A DNA stretch of 64,000 nucleotides from Sporosarcina sp. Te-1 (GCF_017498505.1 NZ_CP071798.1:4141501-4205500), one strand, 5' to 3'; shown: positions 7,513 to 16,807, counted from the first letter of the stretch. The notes: a model not told the origin generated them from the letters alone. Made by a program: numbers and translations.

Positions 7513-8742
7513 TTGAGCCAAAATATCTTTGTCGGCCGACAGCCGATTCTCGATCGTCATGGACGCATCTATGGCTATGAGTTGTTATACCGCAACAGTG
7601 AAAAGAATCGTTTTCCTCAAATTGATCCTGAGAAAGCGACCGTCCAGTTGCTTGTGAATACATTTTTGACGATCGGTGTCGATAAAATCGCCGGCAATTC
7701 GCTATCCTTCATCAATTTTACAGGGGACCTGTTGACGAAAGATATTTTCACAGGCTTGCGGCCCGATCGGATTGTCGTAGAAATATTGGAAGACGTAGAA
7801 ATTACCCCCGCTTTATTGACAAGAATCCGGGAACTGAAACATAAAGGATTCATCTTCGCACTCGACGATTTCGTCCTCCAAGAGCAATACCTCGTCCATG
7901 AATCTCTGTTTGAAATGATCGATTTCGTAAAAGTCGACTTCATGCATGCCGAAGTAGCCGAGCGGAATCGGATTGAAACGTTTCTGAAAAAATACCCGCA
8001 CATCTGGAAACTCGCAGAAAAGCTTGAAACCGTAGAACAATACAATGAGGCGCTGGGCAGGGGCTATGATCTGTTCCAAGGCTATTTTTTTGCGGCGCCT
8101 GAAATTATCAGCGGCGTCGACATTCCGTTCAATTTTGATTTGCACGTCCAGCTTCTTGAAAAGATGAGCGAGGACAATGTGAATATTAATGATCTCGCAT
8201 GCCTGATCAGACGGGATATCTCCTTGTCATTCAAGCTCTTGCGCTTCATCAATACGATGGCGTTCGAAGTCCCGATGCGGATTGTCTCCATCAAACAGGC
8301 AATTGTTCTCATCGGTCTGAAAGAAACGAGGAAATGGCTTCATATTCTAACGTTGGTGGAAATGGCCGAACAGTCGGGAGGACATATCAAAGCGTTAATA
8401 TCGTATTCGCTGACGCGCGCGAAACTATGCGAATTGCTTGCTGGCTATAAAGGACAGGCCAACACGGATGAATGCTTCCTCGTCGGCATGTTCTCGTTGC
8501 TTGATGTCATTATGAATAAATCCTGGGATGAGATCATCCAATTGATGCCGCTGTCGGAAAAGACAGAAATGACGTTGCGAAGGGAATGGACGGATCTGAC
8601 GCCGTTCCTTGAACTGACAATTGCCGTCGAACGGTTTGACTGGGAACGGATCGAGCTATACGCGAAGTTTCTGGGCATTCCGCCTGAAACGTTAGGGTTG
8701 TTTTCCCAAGAGGCGAATCGCTGGGCTCGTCTATTGGATTAA
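7513..8742 (+). CDS. yuxH: EAL-HDOD signalling protein (YuxH-like)
   Basis: A 409-residue protein combining an N-terminal EAL-type domain (about 1-200) with a C-terminal HDOD domain (about 205-400). The signature EAL is replaced by GYELLYR, though VEILEDV, FALDDF, VKVDF and LFQGYFF persist, so cyclic-di-GMP hydrolysis is doubtful and a sensory or scaffold role is more likely. B. subtilis YuxH has the same layout. The start is TTG 7513 with GGAGGTGA six bases upstream. A TATACT -10-like element lies near 7482. It stands alone; its neighbour encodes a DegV protein 67 bases on. Confidence 0.87.
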   Translation: MSQNIFVGRQPILDRHGRIYGYELLYRNSEKNRFPQIDPEKATVQLLVNTFLTIGVDKIAGNSLSFINFTGDLLTKDIFTGLRPDRIVVEILEDVEITPALLTRIRELKHKGFIFALDDFVLQEQYLVHESLFEMIDFVKVDFMHAEVAERNRIETFLKKYPHIWKLAEKLETVEQYNEALGRGYDLFQGYFFAAPEIISGVDIPFNFDLHVQLLEKMSEDNVNINDLACLIRRDISLSFKLLRFINTMAFEVPMRIVSIKQAIVLIGLKETRKWLHILTLVEMAEQSGGHIKALISYSLTRAKLCELLAGYKGQANTDECFLVGMFSLLDVIMNKSWDEIIQLMPLSEKTEMTLRREWTDLTPFLELTIAVERFDWERIELYAKFLGIPPETLGLFSQEANRWARLLD

Positions 8743-8809
8743 ATCAAATCAGTTTCCGCTTTCCCAATGGCGTTCTGATTAGGTAGAATGGGAAACAGGA
8801 GTTGATAAA

Positions 8810-9655
8810 ATGAAAACAGCCATTGTAACAGACAGTACGGCATACTTGCCGACTGACCAAATAGAAGAATGTCATATCCATGTCATTCCGCTTACCGTGA
8901 CAATCGACCGGCAGGCGTATGACGAAGAAGTTGAGCTTTCTGCGGAGGATTTCTACGAGAAAGTTCGTGGGAACGGACCGCTTCCGAAAACATCCCAGCC
9001 GCCGGTCGGCCGTTTTGTGGAACTGTTTGAATCGCTCAATCAAGAGTATGACGCCGTTATTTCGATTCACTTATCGAGCGGCATCAGTGGTACATACGCT
9101 GGAGCCGTTCAAGCTGGCGAAATGGTGAAGGATATCGAAGTCTTTGCATTTGATTCGGAGATTTCCTGTTATGTGCAAGGGTTTTATGCGCTCCGGGCCG
9201 CGGAAATGGCCAAGGCCGGCGCCGACCCGCAAGCCATTTTGGACGAACTCGCCGAAATGAAGAAGACCGTTCGCGCCTATTTCATGGTGGATGATCTGGC
9301 GCATTTGCAGCGCGGCGGCAGGTTGTCAGGGGCACAAGCCTTGATTGGCGGTTTATTGCAAGTAAAACCGATTCTTCATTTTGAAAATAAAGTGATTGTA
9401 CCATTTGAAAAGATCCGGACACGGAAAAAAGCGATGAAACGGATTGCGGACTTGCTGGCAGAAGATGCAGCGAACATGCAGCTCGAAGCCGTCATCATCC
9501 ACGCGAACCAGCTTGAAGAAGCGAAGGCTTGGCGGGAAGAACTCACAGACCGGCTTCCTGAAGTAAAATTCACTATCAGCCATTTCGGTCCGGTCATCGG
9601 CACCCATTTAGGAGAAGGCTCGATGGGGCTCGGCTGGGTGAAACGAAGAACATAA
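8810..9655 (+). CDS. DegV family fatty-acid-binding protein (FakB-like)
   Basis: A 281-residue DegV protein. Members bind a fatty acid and present it to the kinase FakA for phosphorylation and use in phospholipid synthesis. Family hallmarks are seen: the start KTAIVTDSTAYLP, the KTSQPPVGRF segment near residue 60, ISIHLSSGISGTY near 85-97 whose serines hold the carboxylate, DDLAHLQRGGRLSG in the middle and a GPVIGTHLGEGSMG ending. A second DegV gene is at 58198, so the cell has at least two carriers, often specialised for different acyl chains. AGGAG precedes the ATG. Confidence 0.9.
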   Translation: MKTAIVTDSTAYLPTDQIEECHIHVIPLTVTIDRQAYDEEVELSAEDFYEKVRGNGPLPKTSQPPVGRFVELFESLNQEYDAVISIHLSSGISGTYAGAVQAGEMVKDIEVFAFDSEISCYVQGFYALRAAEMAKAGADPQAILDELAEMKKTVRAYFMVDDLAHLQRGGRLSGAQALIGGLLQVKPILHFENKVIVPFEKIRTRKKAMKRIADLLAEDAANMQLEAVIIHANQLEEAKAWREELTDRLPEVKFTISHFGPVIGTHLGEGSMGLGWVKRRT

Positions 9656-9676
9656 TCCAAGAGAGGTGAACTGTTC

Positions 9677-11056
9677 ATGGGTCAACCTTTTCATGCGGCC
9701 GTCAGGGACTTCCTTGATGGCCGTATTTGGTTACGCAGGCATACCCCATTTCCACAAGACATCATCGATCGCCACATACGTGAAGGATTCATTCAAACCA
9801 TCGCAGGCATTCAAACGACCAATGCCATGCTGAATCAAAAACACCACTTATGCAACCGTTGTGAAAACAATGATCCGACCCGCTTCACGACATTCCACTG
9901 CGCGAAATGTGAAGGACCGTGCACCTATTGCCGGAAATGCTTGAAAATGGGCCGTGTTTCCACCTGTACCGATCTTATCGTATGGCACGGCGACCCGGTG
10001 TCATTTCCGATAAAACATTCACTGGCATGGCAAGGAACATTAACACCCCATCAACAAAGAGCCGCAGACGAATTGACTGATAGCATGGACAAAGGGAGAC
10101 CCCATCTCATCCATGCAGTATGCGGTTCCGGAAAAACGGAAATTTTATTTCAACCGATCTATCAGCTGCTCCTTGCAGGTAAAAGGGTTTGCCTCGCAGC
10201 CCCGCGTGTCGATGTCATATTGGAACTGGAGCCGAGACTGAAAGCGGCGTTTCCGGATACATCTATCGAAGCCCTCTACGGTGGTGCAGATAAAACATTA
10301 CAAGCCGCGCAGCTCGTCCTGGCGACGACACACCAGTTATACCGATTCCGCCATGCGTTCGATGCCGTATTTGTCGATGAGGCGGATGCATTCCCCTATA
10401 CGGCCGATGAAACATTGCGCAAAGCCGTGCGAAAAGCAGCCAAGCCCATTGCCCCTGTCCATTATGTCACTGCAACCCCATCCGAAGAACTGCTTGCCAC
10501 TATAAAGAAGACAGGCTCCATCTCAACCATCAACAGACGGTACCATGGCTATCCGTTGCCTGTGCCGCGCTATGAACCGCTATGGAAGTACGAGAAGCAA
10601 ATCCGGAAAGGAAAACTCCCGCAAAAACTGGCCGACTGGACTACGGCAAGGCTGCAAAAACGGGAACCATTCCTCGTATTTTTCCACCATATCGGTCTGA
10701 TGGAGCAAGCTGAACCTTTATTCCAAGCGCTCGACAGCCGCATTCGCTCCGTCCACGCAGCTCACCCGGACCGGAAAGAACACGTCCAGGCGCTGCGGAA
10801 AGAACAGCTGCCAGGACTTCTGACGACCACAATTCTGGAGCGGGGGATTACGATCCCGAACATCCAAGTCGCGGTTGTCGGTGCGGAGCAGAAGATCTTT
10901 GACAAAGGAGCACTTATCCAAATTGGCGGGCGTGTTGGACGTTCTGTAAACTTCCCTGCCGGTGATTTCGTCCTGTTCTACAATGGAATCACCTATGCAA
11001 TGGATGACGCCAAGCGGGAGATTGAGAGGCTGAATAAAGGAGGGGCAGGCCAATGA
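9677..11056 (+). CDS. comFA: ComFA, DNA-uptake ATPase/helicase-like protein
   Basis: A 459-residue competence ATPase, close to the 463 residues of B. subtilis ComFA, thought to help pull transforming single-stranded DNA through the ComEC channel. An N-terminal four-cysteine zinc module (about residues 59-90) reads HLCNRC, then CAKCEGPCTYC. Walker A (AVCGSGKTE) lies near 147-155, the DEAD-box variant FVDEADAFP near 230, and motif VI near the end (QIGGRVGRS). The gene overlaps comFC by four bases. A GAGGTGA ribosome site lies eight bases before ATG 9677. Confidence 0.95.
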   Translation: MGQPFHAAVRDFLDGRIWLRRHTPFPQDIIDRHIREGFIQTIAGIQTTNAMLNQKHHLCNRCENNDPTRFTTFHCAKCEGPCTYCRKCLKMGRVSTCTDLIVWHGDPVSFPIKHSLAWQGTLTPHQQRAADELTDSMDKGRPHLIHAVCGSGKTEILFQPIYQLLLAGKRVCLAAPRVDVILELEPRLKAAFPDTSIEALYGGADKTLQAAQLVLATTHQLYRFRHAFDAVFVDEADAFPYTADETLRKAVRKAAKPIAPVHYVTATPSEELLATIKKTGSISTINRRYHGYPLPVPRYEPLWKYEKQIRKGKLPQKLADWTTARLQKREPFLVFFHHIGLMEQAEPLFQALDSRIRSVHAAHPDRKEHVQALRKEQLPGLLTTTILERGITIPNIQVAVVGAEQKIFDKGALIQIGGRVGRSVNFPAGDFVLFYNGITYAMDDAKREIERLNKGGAGQ

Positions 11057-11655
11057 ACAGATGCCTCCTTTGCGAACAATTATTGGAAAGGCGGCCGACA
11101 TGGCAAGGGCTTCTCGGTGTTCAGAAAAAACAACATCTGTGCGAAACCTGTTCAAATTCATTTCAACGTGCCGACATAATAAAAGAAGGCGATTTGTTAG
11201 ACCGTGTCCATTCGCTTTATGAATACAATGAAGCGATGCGGGAGTTCTTCCATCAATATAAGTTTTTGCAGGATGTTGCGCTGGCGGACGTGTTTGCAGA
11301 AGAACTGCGAAGCGTTCTACAAGAAAAAAAGGTGGTCGTTCCGATCCCGATGCATCCTGAAAAACGAGTGGAGCGGACATTTGCGCATGTGGATGAGCTG
11401 TTAACGCGCGCTTCCATTCCATTTGGTCATGTGCTTGAAAAGACAAGCATGGCAGTCATGGGAGAAAAGACAAGGGAAGAGCGTCTGGCAATGAAGCCTT
11501 TATTTACATTAAATGAAAAAGCGGTCATCGAACCGATCACCTATACGATCGTGGATGACATATACACAACCGGCACGACATTGAACCAGGCGGCAGCCGT
11601 TTTGAAAGAAGCGGGAGCCAAGCGGGTAGAAGCAGTGACATTAATCCGAGCTTGA
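11053..11655 (+). CDS. comFC: ComFC phosphoribosyltransferase-like competence protein
   Basis: A 200-residue protein with an N-terminal zinc-like CLLCEQLL and HLCETCSN pair, a central VVPIPMHPEKRVERTF, and the phosphoribosyltransferase nucleotide loop YTIVDDIYTTGTTLNQAA near residues 159-176. ComFC is needed for natural transformation and works with ComFA; its own enzymatic reaction is not established. The ATGA overlap with comFA leaves no room for comFB, which in B. subtilis lies between them. The yvyF start follows 17 bases after its stop. Confidence 0.94.
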   Translation: MNRCLLCEQLLERRPTWQGLLGVQKKQHLCETCSNSFQRADIIKEGDLLDRVHSLYEYNEAMREFFHQYKFLQDVALADVFAEELRSVLQEKKVVVPIPMHPEKRVERTFAHVDELLTRASIPFGHVLEKTSMAVMGEKTREERLAMKPLFTLNEKAVIEPITYTIVDDIYTTGTTLNQAAAVLKEAGAKRVEAVTLIRA

Positions 11656-11672
11656 CGACTGGAGTGAACGAC

Positions 11673-12092
11673 ATGGCAGAATTACGGAACTGCCCGACAT
11701 GCGGCGAATTTTTCAACTATACAGGTGTACGGGACGTTTGTGCGAAATGTGCGATGCACGAAGAGAAAATGTACGAAGAGGTATATCGCTTTTTACGCAA
11801 ACGTGAGAACCGCGCAGCGACGATTGAACGGATTGTCGAAATGACCGGCGTTACAGAGTCGCTACTGCATAAGTGGGTGCGCAAAGGACGGCTGCAGCCC
11901 GCGCTTTTCCCGAATCTTGGCTATCCGTGCGACAACTGCGGCAAGCTGACGACAAAAGGGAAACTATGTGATGGCTGTACCGACGATTTGAAAAGCGAAC
12001 TTCGCACATTCGAAGCGGCACAGGAATTCCGAGAGTCTGTCCAAAACTCGGACCGTGCAACGTACTTATCGGATAAACGCAGAAACCGGTAG
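11673..12092 (+). CDS. yvyF: YvyF-like flagellar operon zinc-finger protein
   Basis: A 139-residue protein, the same length as B. subtilis YvyF, a flagellar-operon protein of unclear role (TIGR03826 type). It starts NCPTCGEFFNYTGVRDVCAKC, a four-cysteine zinc site, continues with a helix-turn-helix-like IERIVEMTGVTESLLHKWVRKGRL near residues 53-76, and then has a second metal site PCDNCGKLTTKGKLCDGC. The zinc plus helix-turn-helix pair suggests nucleic acid binding. ATG 11673 follows GGAGTGA; a TTG at 11652 inside comFC is less likely. Confidence 0.88.
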   Translation: MAELRNCPTCGEFFNYTGVRDVCAKCAMHEEKMYEEVYRFLRKRENRAATIERIVEMTGVTESLLHKWVRKGRLQPALFPNLGYPCDNCGKLTTKGKLCDGCTDDLKSELRTFEAAQEFRESVQNSDRATYLSDKRRNR

Positions 12093-12117
12093 TCCCTGAG
12101 TGGACAACCGGTTTTCC
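12084..12117 (+). terminator. Hairpin at the end of yvyF, possible weak terminator
   Basis: AACCGGT-A-GTCC pairs with GGAC-A-ACCGGTT around a six-base loop (11 base pairs, one mismatch), followed by only TT. The stop codon of yvyF is inside it. It may reduce read-through into flgM. Confidence 0.6.
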
Positions 12118-12260
12118 AAACATTAGGGCAATTGATGGCTCTCCTCCTATAACTACCGGACTGTTCTCCTTTTTCGTTCCAAAGTCCCTAAATGTTTCCC
12201 GTTTCCAACCGAAATAAAGTACAAGAGGCATAGTACGACTCATTTTGTTGTAAAATAAAG

Positions 12261-12281
12261 GTGCCAATTGGATATTGGCAC
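12261..12281 (+). promoter_or_regulatory. Perfect hairpin with GGA in its loop in the flgM leader
   Basis: GTGCCAAT pairs perfectly with ATTGGCAC across the loop TGGAT, 25 bases before the flgM start. A GGA exposed in a loop is what CsrA recognises, and csrA lies 4.5 kb downstream. Binding is only an inference; it could also be an operator. Confidence 0.45.
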
Positions 12282-12306
12282 ACAACGCTTGAAAGGAGCG
12301 AGGTCC

Positions 12307-12570
12307 ATGAAAATAAACAAATTCAATATCCCGCCCGTCAATCCATACCGGGCAAACCAGGTGAAAGCCGACCAGGCAAAAGAGAAGGCAACAGCGAAAA
12401 TGGATAAAATCGAAATTTCATCAAAGGCAAAGCAACTGTCCGAAACCACTCCGTTTGAAGCGAAGCGGAACGAACGGGTACAGCAGCTCAAAGCTCAAAT
12501 CGAATCAGGGGAATACAAAGTGGAGCCTGAAAAGCTCGCTTCCGATCTGATCAAGCACTTCCAAAAATAA
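12307..12570 (+). CDS. flgM: FlgM, anti-sigma-D factor
   Basis: An 87-residue protein, matching the 88 of B. subtilis FlgM. It holds SigD inactive until the hook-basal body is complete, delaying flagellin expression. The N-terminus MKINKFNIPPVNPYRANQ is FlgM-like, and the C-terminal sigma-binding half has KMDKIEISSKAKQL then RVQQLKAQIESGEYKVEPEKLASDLI, the conserved family block. AAAGGAG precedes ATG 12307; longer in-frame starts run through the leader hairpin and are unlikely. It begins the flgM-flgN-flgK-flgL run. Confidence 0.93.
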   Translation: MKINKFNIPPVNPYRANQVKADQAKEKATAKMDKIEISSKAKQLSETTPFEAKRNERVQQLKAQIESGEYKVEPEKLASDLIKHFQK

Positions 12571-12593
12571 GCGAAACGAAAGCGGTGAGCAGC

Positions 12594-13091
12594 ATGTCCA
12601 TCGAAACGATCTTGTCGATCCTCGACAACTTGGAAAAACTTCATACAAGCTTGCTCCGAATTGCGAATGACAAAACCGCACTCATTAAAAGCGGTGACAT
12701 CATGGGCATCGACCAACTGCTAAAAGACGAACAGGCGCACATCGCCGCTGTCGTCCAAGTTGACCGCGACAGACAAAAAGCAGTGGCTGCCTATATGGCT
12801 GGACAAGGACGTCCCGTGCCGCAAAACCCGAGCATCGCTCAACTGATCGAAGTAGCGCCCGAACCGGACAAAACCCGTCTAATGGAGGCGAAGGACCGTC
12901 TCCTGCACGCGATTCATGAATTGAAATGGCAAAACGATCTAAATCAGAAACTCACTTATCAATCCCTTCAATTCGTGAATCTGTCGCTGGACATGGTCCG
13001 CCCACGTCCCGAATCGGCCACCTACTCAATAACAGAAATCAACGGCAAAAAAGAGACGAAGGAAATACCATCCTTTGACTCTCAAGCTTAA
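12594..13091 (+). CDS. flgN: FlgN, export chaperone for FlgK and FlgL
   Basis: A 165-residue, mostly helical protein between flgM and flgK, where B. subtilis has flgN (yvyG). FlgN-type chaperones deliver the hook-filament junction proteins FlgK and FlgL to the flagellar export gate. The sequence starts with IETILSILDNLEKLHTSLLRIANDKTALI, the long FlgN helix, and has LNQKLTYQSLQFVNLSLDMV near the end. ATG 12594 is preferred over GTG 12585 because AGCGGTGAG lies before it. FlgK follows 15 bases later. Confidence 0.88.
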   Translation: MSIETILSILDNLEKLHTSLLRIANDKTALIKSGDIMGIDQLLKDEQAHIAAVVQVDRDRQKAVAAYMAGQGRPVPQNPSIAQLIEVAPEPDKTRLMEAKDRLLHAIHELKWQNDLNQKLTYQSLQFVNLSLDMVRPRPESATYSITEINGKKETKEIPSFDSQA

Positions 13092-13106
13092 GGAGGATAC
13101 ACAACC

Positions 13107-14633
13107 ATGCGCTCCACATTCATGGGACTCGAAACAAACAAACGCGGACTCTACACCCAGCAGTCCGCCCTCTATACAACCGGTCATAACATCAGCAACG
13201 CCAACACCCTCGGCTACTCCCGCCAGCGCGTCAACATGCAGGCAACCGCGGGCTTCCCTGGCGTCGGCTTAAATGCAGGCACAATGCCTGGATTTCTTGG
13301 AACTGGGGTAGAAGCAGGTTCGATTCAACGGATTCGTGATTCGTTCGTCGATCAGCAGTACCGTCAGGAATCCAATAAGCTCGGTTACTGGGAATCGCGG
13401 TCAAAAGCGATCGGGCAGATGGAGGACGTGCTTGCGGAGCCGTCTGAGTATGGATTGCAAAAGTCGTTGAGTGAGTTTTGGCAATCGTTGCAGACGCTGG
13501 CTGCCAATCCGGAAAACGGCGGTGCGCGTGCTGTAGTAGTGGAACGCGGGGAAGCTGTTGCAGATTCATTTAACTACATGCATAAATCACTAAGTGAAAT
13601 CCAAACCAATCTCGGGAAGGAAATTGGATTTTCGACAACAGACATCAACTCCATCATGGAACAGATTGTCAACCTGAATAAGCAAATTGCCCAAGTTGAA
13701 CCGAATGGCTATATGCCAAATGATTTGTATGACGCGAGAGACATGCTATTGGACGAATTGGCAACATATGTACCAATTGAGGTTAGTTATGAGAAATCAG
13801 GCGGACGAGCGTTGCCGATTGCAGAAGGTACTGTCACGGTCAGCATCAAAACGAATGGTACGTCCATCAAAGTAATCGAAGGAAAAGAATTCTCGAAAAT
13901 GTCCGTAGATGGAGCGGACAGTGAAGGCAATCCGACGGGACCTATAACAGGATTCAAGTTCACAGGAGGTCCTGCTGACAATCAAACCTTAACAGTCGAT
14001 AATATGCAAAAAACAGGGTCGCTTCGTTCCCTTATTGAATCCTTCGGCTATCAAGACGGAACAGAGACAAAAGGGTTATATCCAGATATGATAGCGGAAT
14101 TAAACAAGATGGCTGAAGCCTTCGCGAATGAAATGAACAGCATTCATTCACAAGGGACGGATTTGAAAGGAAATCCGGGAGGCAATTTCTTTGATGCCAC
14201 GACTCCTGGTGAACCATTCACGGCTGAAAACATCAAGGTGTCTGATGATTTGAAGAAGAATCCCGACCGAGTAGCTGCCTCTGATTCGACGGAAGCAGAA
14301 GTTGGAAACGGTAAAATTGCAAAGAAACTGGCCGATCTTCAATTTAAAGGGTTAACTGCTCTTGGAGGAGCCAACATTCAATCGTATTATTCCGGAGTAA
14401 TAGGTAAATTAGGTGTCGACGGGAAGCAGGCTGTTAACATGACGGCTACTTCGGTGAACTTATTAGGTGCAGTGTCCGATCGCCGTGATTCGATCAGTTC
14501 AGTCTCGTTAAATGAAGAAATGACAGATATGATCAAGTTTCAACAAGCATATAATGCATCGGCCCGCATGATTACTGTCATTGACGAAACGCTCGATAAA
14601 ATTATCAATGGCATGGGAGTCGTTGGCAGATAA
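13107..14633 (+). CDS. flgK: FlgK, hook-filament junction protein 1
   Basis: A 508-residue structural protein that sits between hook and filament. The N-terminus, RSTFMGLETNKRGLYTQQSALYTTGHNISNANTLGYSRQRV, holds the rod/hook family motif with NISNANTLGYSR; the C-terminus LNEEMTDMIKFQQAYNASARMITVIDETLDKIINGMG is the matching D0 helix. The middle (about 200-400) is the variable outer domain. A strong AAGGAGGA precedes ATG 13107. The length is near the 507 of B. subtilis FlgK, so the gene is intact. Confidence 0.96.
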   Translation: MRSTFMGLETNKRGLYTQQSALYTTGHNISNANTLGYSRQRVNMQATAGFPGVGLNAGTMPGFLGTGVEAGSIQRIRDSFVDQQYRQESNKLGYWESRSKAIGQMEDVLAEPSEYGLQKSLSEFWQSLQTLAANPENGGARAVVVERGEAVADSFNYMHKSLSEIQTNLGKEIGFSTTDINSIMEQIVNLNKQIAQVEPNGYMPNDLYDARDMLLDELATYVPIEVSYEKSGGRALPIAEGTVTVSIKTNGTSIKVIEGKEFSKMSVDGADSEGNPTGPITGFKFTGGPADNQTLTVDNMQKTGSLRSLIESFGYQDGTETKGLYPDMIAELNKMAEAFANEMNSIHSQGTDLKGNPGGNFFDATTPGEPFTAENIKVSDDLKKNPDRVAASDSTEAEVGNGKIAKKLADLQFKGLTALGGANIQSYYSGVIGKLGVDGKQAVNMTATSVNLLGAVSDRRDSISSVSLNEEMTDMIKFQQAYNASARMITVIDETLDKIINGMGVVGR

Positions 14634-14651
14634 AAAGGGGGAAACAACTAA

Positions 14652-15563
14652 ATGCGTGTAACACAATCGATGCTCTCGAATAACATGCTTCGTAATTTGA
14701 CCAATAGCTATAACAAAATGGGGAAGCTTCAAGAGCAAATTAATACAGGTAAGTTAGTGAACAGACCTTCTGATAACCCGATTGTTGTCATGAAAGGTAT
14801 GGGCTATCGTATGCAGGTGGATAGGGTAGCTCAATACCAAACCAATTTAGGCGAGGTAAATAACTGGCTTGATAGCTCAGATGATGCGCTTGACGGTGTG
14901 GGTGCAGTTCTTCAGAGGGCAAAATATCTTGTTACGAATGGTGCGAATACTGGTACTATGACACCCGATGACCGTGATAAACTTAAAATCGAATTGGAGC
15001 AGCTTCGTGCGCAAGTGCAAGATCTGGCCAATACAAAAGTCGGAGATAAATATCTTTTCAGCGGAACAAAAACTGACACTCCATTGTATGGTGAAACTGG
15101 ATACCCAGCACTGAGCACAGACACGACTCCGGCAGGCACAATATCATCATTTGAAAAGGATATAGAAATTGAAGTGTTTGATGGCGTCAGCTTACGGGTT
15201 AACACGACTGCCGGTAAAACGTTTAAAGAAATCGATCAGCTCTTCGATGGATTAACGAAAAAAATCGACGAAGCATTCGATGATACGGTCGATTTCGGCC
15301 AAGCCATTACGGACATCGATAACCTGATGGACAATGTACTCACACACCGGGCCGATATTGGAGCACGTTCTAACCGTGCTGAATTGATGCATAACCGTCT
15401 TGAGATGCAAGAAGGAGCAGCAAAGAAACAAAAGTCTGAAAATGAAGATGTCGACTACGAAAAGGCAATTACAGAAATGATCACCCAGGAATCCATCCAC
15501 CGGGCAGCCCTTTCTGTAGGTGCAAGAATCATCCAGCCATCTTTAGTTGACTTTTTAAGATAA
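14652..15563 (+). CDS. flgL: FlgL, hook-filament junction protein 2
   Basis: A 303-residue flagellin-like junction protein placed between FlgK and the filament. It begins MRVTQSMLSNNMLRNLTNSY and NTGKLVNRPSDNPIVVMKGM, a typical FlgL start, and ends with YEKAITEMITQESIHRAALSVGARIIQPSLVDFL. The D1 region includes VGDKYLFSGTKTDT. An AAAGGGGG ribosome site lies upstream. It follows flgK by 18 bases, in the same run. Confidence 0.95.
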   Translation: MRVTQSMLSNNMLRNLTNSYNKMGKLQEQINTGKLVNRPSDNPIVVMKGMGYRMQVDRVAQYQTNLGEVNNWLDSSDDALDGVGAVLQRAKYLVTNGANTGTMTPDDRDKLKIELEQLRAQVQDLANTKVGDKYLFSGTKTDTPLYGETGYPALSTDTTPAGTISSFEKDIEIEVFDGVSLRVNTTAGKTFKEIDQLFDGLTKKIDEAFDDTVDFGQAITDIDNLMDNVLTHRADIGARSNRAELMHNRLEMQEGAAKKQKSENEDVDYEKAITEMITQESIHRAALSVGARIIQPSLVDFLR

Positions 15564-15646
15564 GTATTTAGTTCATGCCAGGTATTGACCGCGCTGAGTT
15601 AATACCTGGTACTCTTCTATCTATCCATTACAAATAAGGTGATTAT

Positions 15647-16201
15647 ATGAACATCCCACAGCTCCAAATTCAAACAACCCGTGGCATACTCGGACTTCAA
15701 ATCGATAAGCCTGTTCAGGAAATCGAACAACCGAAAGCGACCCAACAGATTGAACAACCCGCTGCGATATTGGAAATGTCGACCTCTGCATCACAACTGT
15801 TTGTTGATACTACAGAGAACCGAGCAGATATTGACTTGAAAAGCCCGTTGCGCCGGGGGGATGAAAATGCTCAATATGGCATGCAACAAGCGATGGAAGG
15901 CGTGGGACGCCGAGCAGAGGAAGGGAAGCAGCTGATGCGGATTGAAGATGGGGGAAACGCGCTTGTCAATTTGATTAAACAAGATACCCTTCGGGAGATT
16001 GCCCCGCTTGGCATTCGTTTTGTAGGAGACCGACTCAAAGTACAAATGAGCATAACACCAGGAACGCTTGACATCAACGTGACACCGCAAAAGCCGATTC
16101 ATGACGTGCAGCTCTCTAAACCAATTCACAACTATACACCAGGAAAAGTGACAGGTGTAATGGAGCAATACCCGTCCATTGAAATAGATTGGAAGGTATA
16201 A
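15647..16201 (+). CDS. yviE: DUF6470 family protein (YviE-like)
   Basis: A 184-residue conserved hypothetical found between flgL and fliW, as yviE is in B. subtilis. It begins with IPQLQIQTTRGILGLQI, typical of the family, and ends IEIDWKV. Function is unknown, though its position suggests a flagellar link. AAGGTGAT precedes ATG 15647. Unlike a tight operon, it ends at its own terminator, so fliW and csrA may rely on a separate promoter. Confidence 0.82.
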   Translation: MNIPQLQIQTTRGILGLQIDKPVQEIEQPKATQQIEQPAAILEMSTSASQLFVDTTENRADIDLKSPLRRGDENAQYGMQQAMEGVGRRAEEGKQLMRIEDGGNALVNLIKQDTLREIAPLGIRFVGDRLKVQMSITPGTLDINVTPQKPIHDVQLSKPIHNYTPGKVTGVMEQYPSIEIDWKV

Positions 16202-16222
16202 GAGGGAATTTTCTTTTGAATG

Positions 16223-16247
16223 GAACGTGTTACACGTTCTTTTTTTA
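16223..16247 (+). terminator. rho-independent terminator between yviE and fliW
   Basis: GAACGTG and CACGTTC separated by TTA, then seven T residues. Confidence 0.85.
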
Positions 16248-16362
16248 TGCATGAAATTCGTTAGAATGCTATTCTGTTTGAAAGAGTATGAAACTTTCAA
16301 TGGATTTTATATCGTTAACGAACAGTTTGTCATTGCTATCACCAGCTAAGGAGCGATCTAAC

Positions 16363-16806
16363 ATGAAAATCAACACAAAATTTCACGGAGTTATTACATT
16401 GATATCTGACCAAATGTGGTCCTTTCCAAAAGGGATCCCAGGGTTCGAGGAAGAGATCGAATTTGTCCTGTTGCCAATCGAAGGGAATCAAATATTTCAA
16501 GTGTTGCAATCAACCAAAACACCGGAAGTAGCATTTATTGTAGCCAATCCTTATACTTGGGCGGACAACTACTCATTCGACATAGATGTACCTACGATTG
16601 AGCTACTAGATATAAAAAAGGAAGAGGACATTTTCGTACTAGGCATTCTGTCAGTAAGACAACCTTTTGCTACATCAACAATCAATTTGCAAGCTCCGCT
16701 AATTTTTCAAATTCATAATCGAAAAGCAAAGCAAATGATCCTAAACGACAACCAATTCAATGTTCGCTATCCAATTGGAACTCAATCAGAGAAGGGAGCA
16801 AAATGA
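16363..16806 (+). CDS. fliW: FliW, flagellar assembly factor and CsrA antagonist
   Basis: A 147-residue protein (B. subtilis FliW is 143). FliW binds either flagellin or CsrA; when flagellin is exported FliW frees to block CsrA, which otherwise represses hag translation. The sequence has KINTKFHG, then FPKGIPGFEEEIEFVLLP, the family hallmark, and ATSTINLQAPLIFQIHNRKAKQMIL near the C-terminus. ATG 16363 has AAGGAGCG upstream; ATG 16288 lacks a ribosome site. The stop is one base before the csrA start. Confidence 0.95.
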   Translation: MKINTKFHGVITLISDQMWSFPKGIPGFEEEIEFVLLPIEGNQIFQVLQSTKTPEVAFIVANPYTWADNYSFDIDVPTIELLDIKKEEDIFVLGILSVRQPFATSTINLQAPLIFQIHNRKAKQMILNDNQFNVRYPIGTQSEKGAK

Positions 16807-16807
16807 C

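Noticed and set aside
16288..16362. Longer FliW start at 16288
   Set aside because: No ribosome site, and FliW proteins begin with KINTKFHG-like residues at 16363 behind AAGGAGCG.
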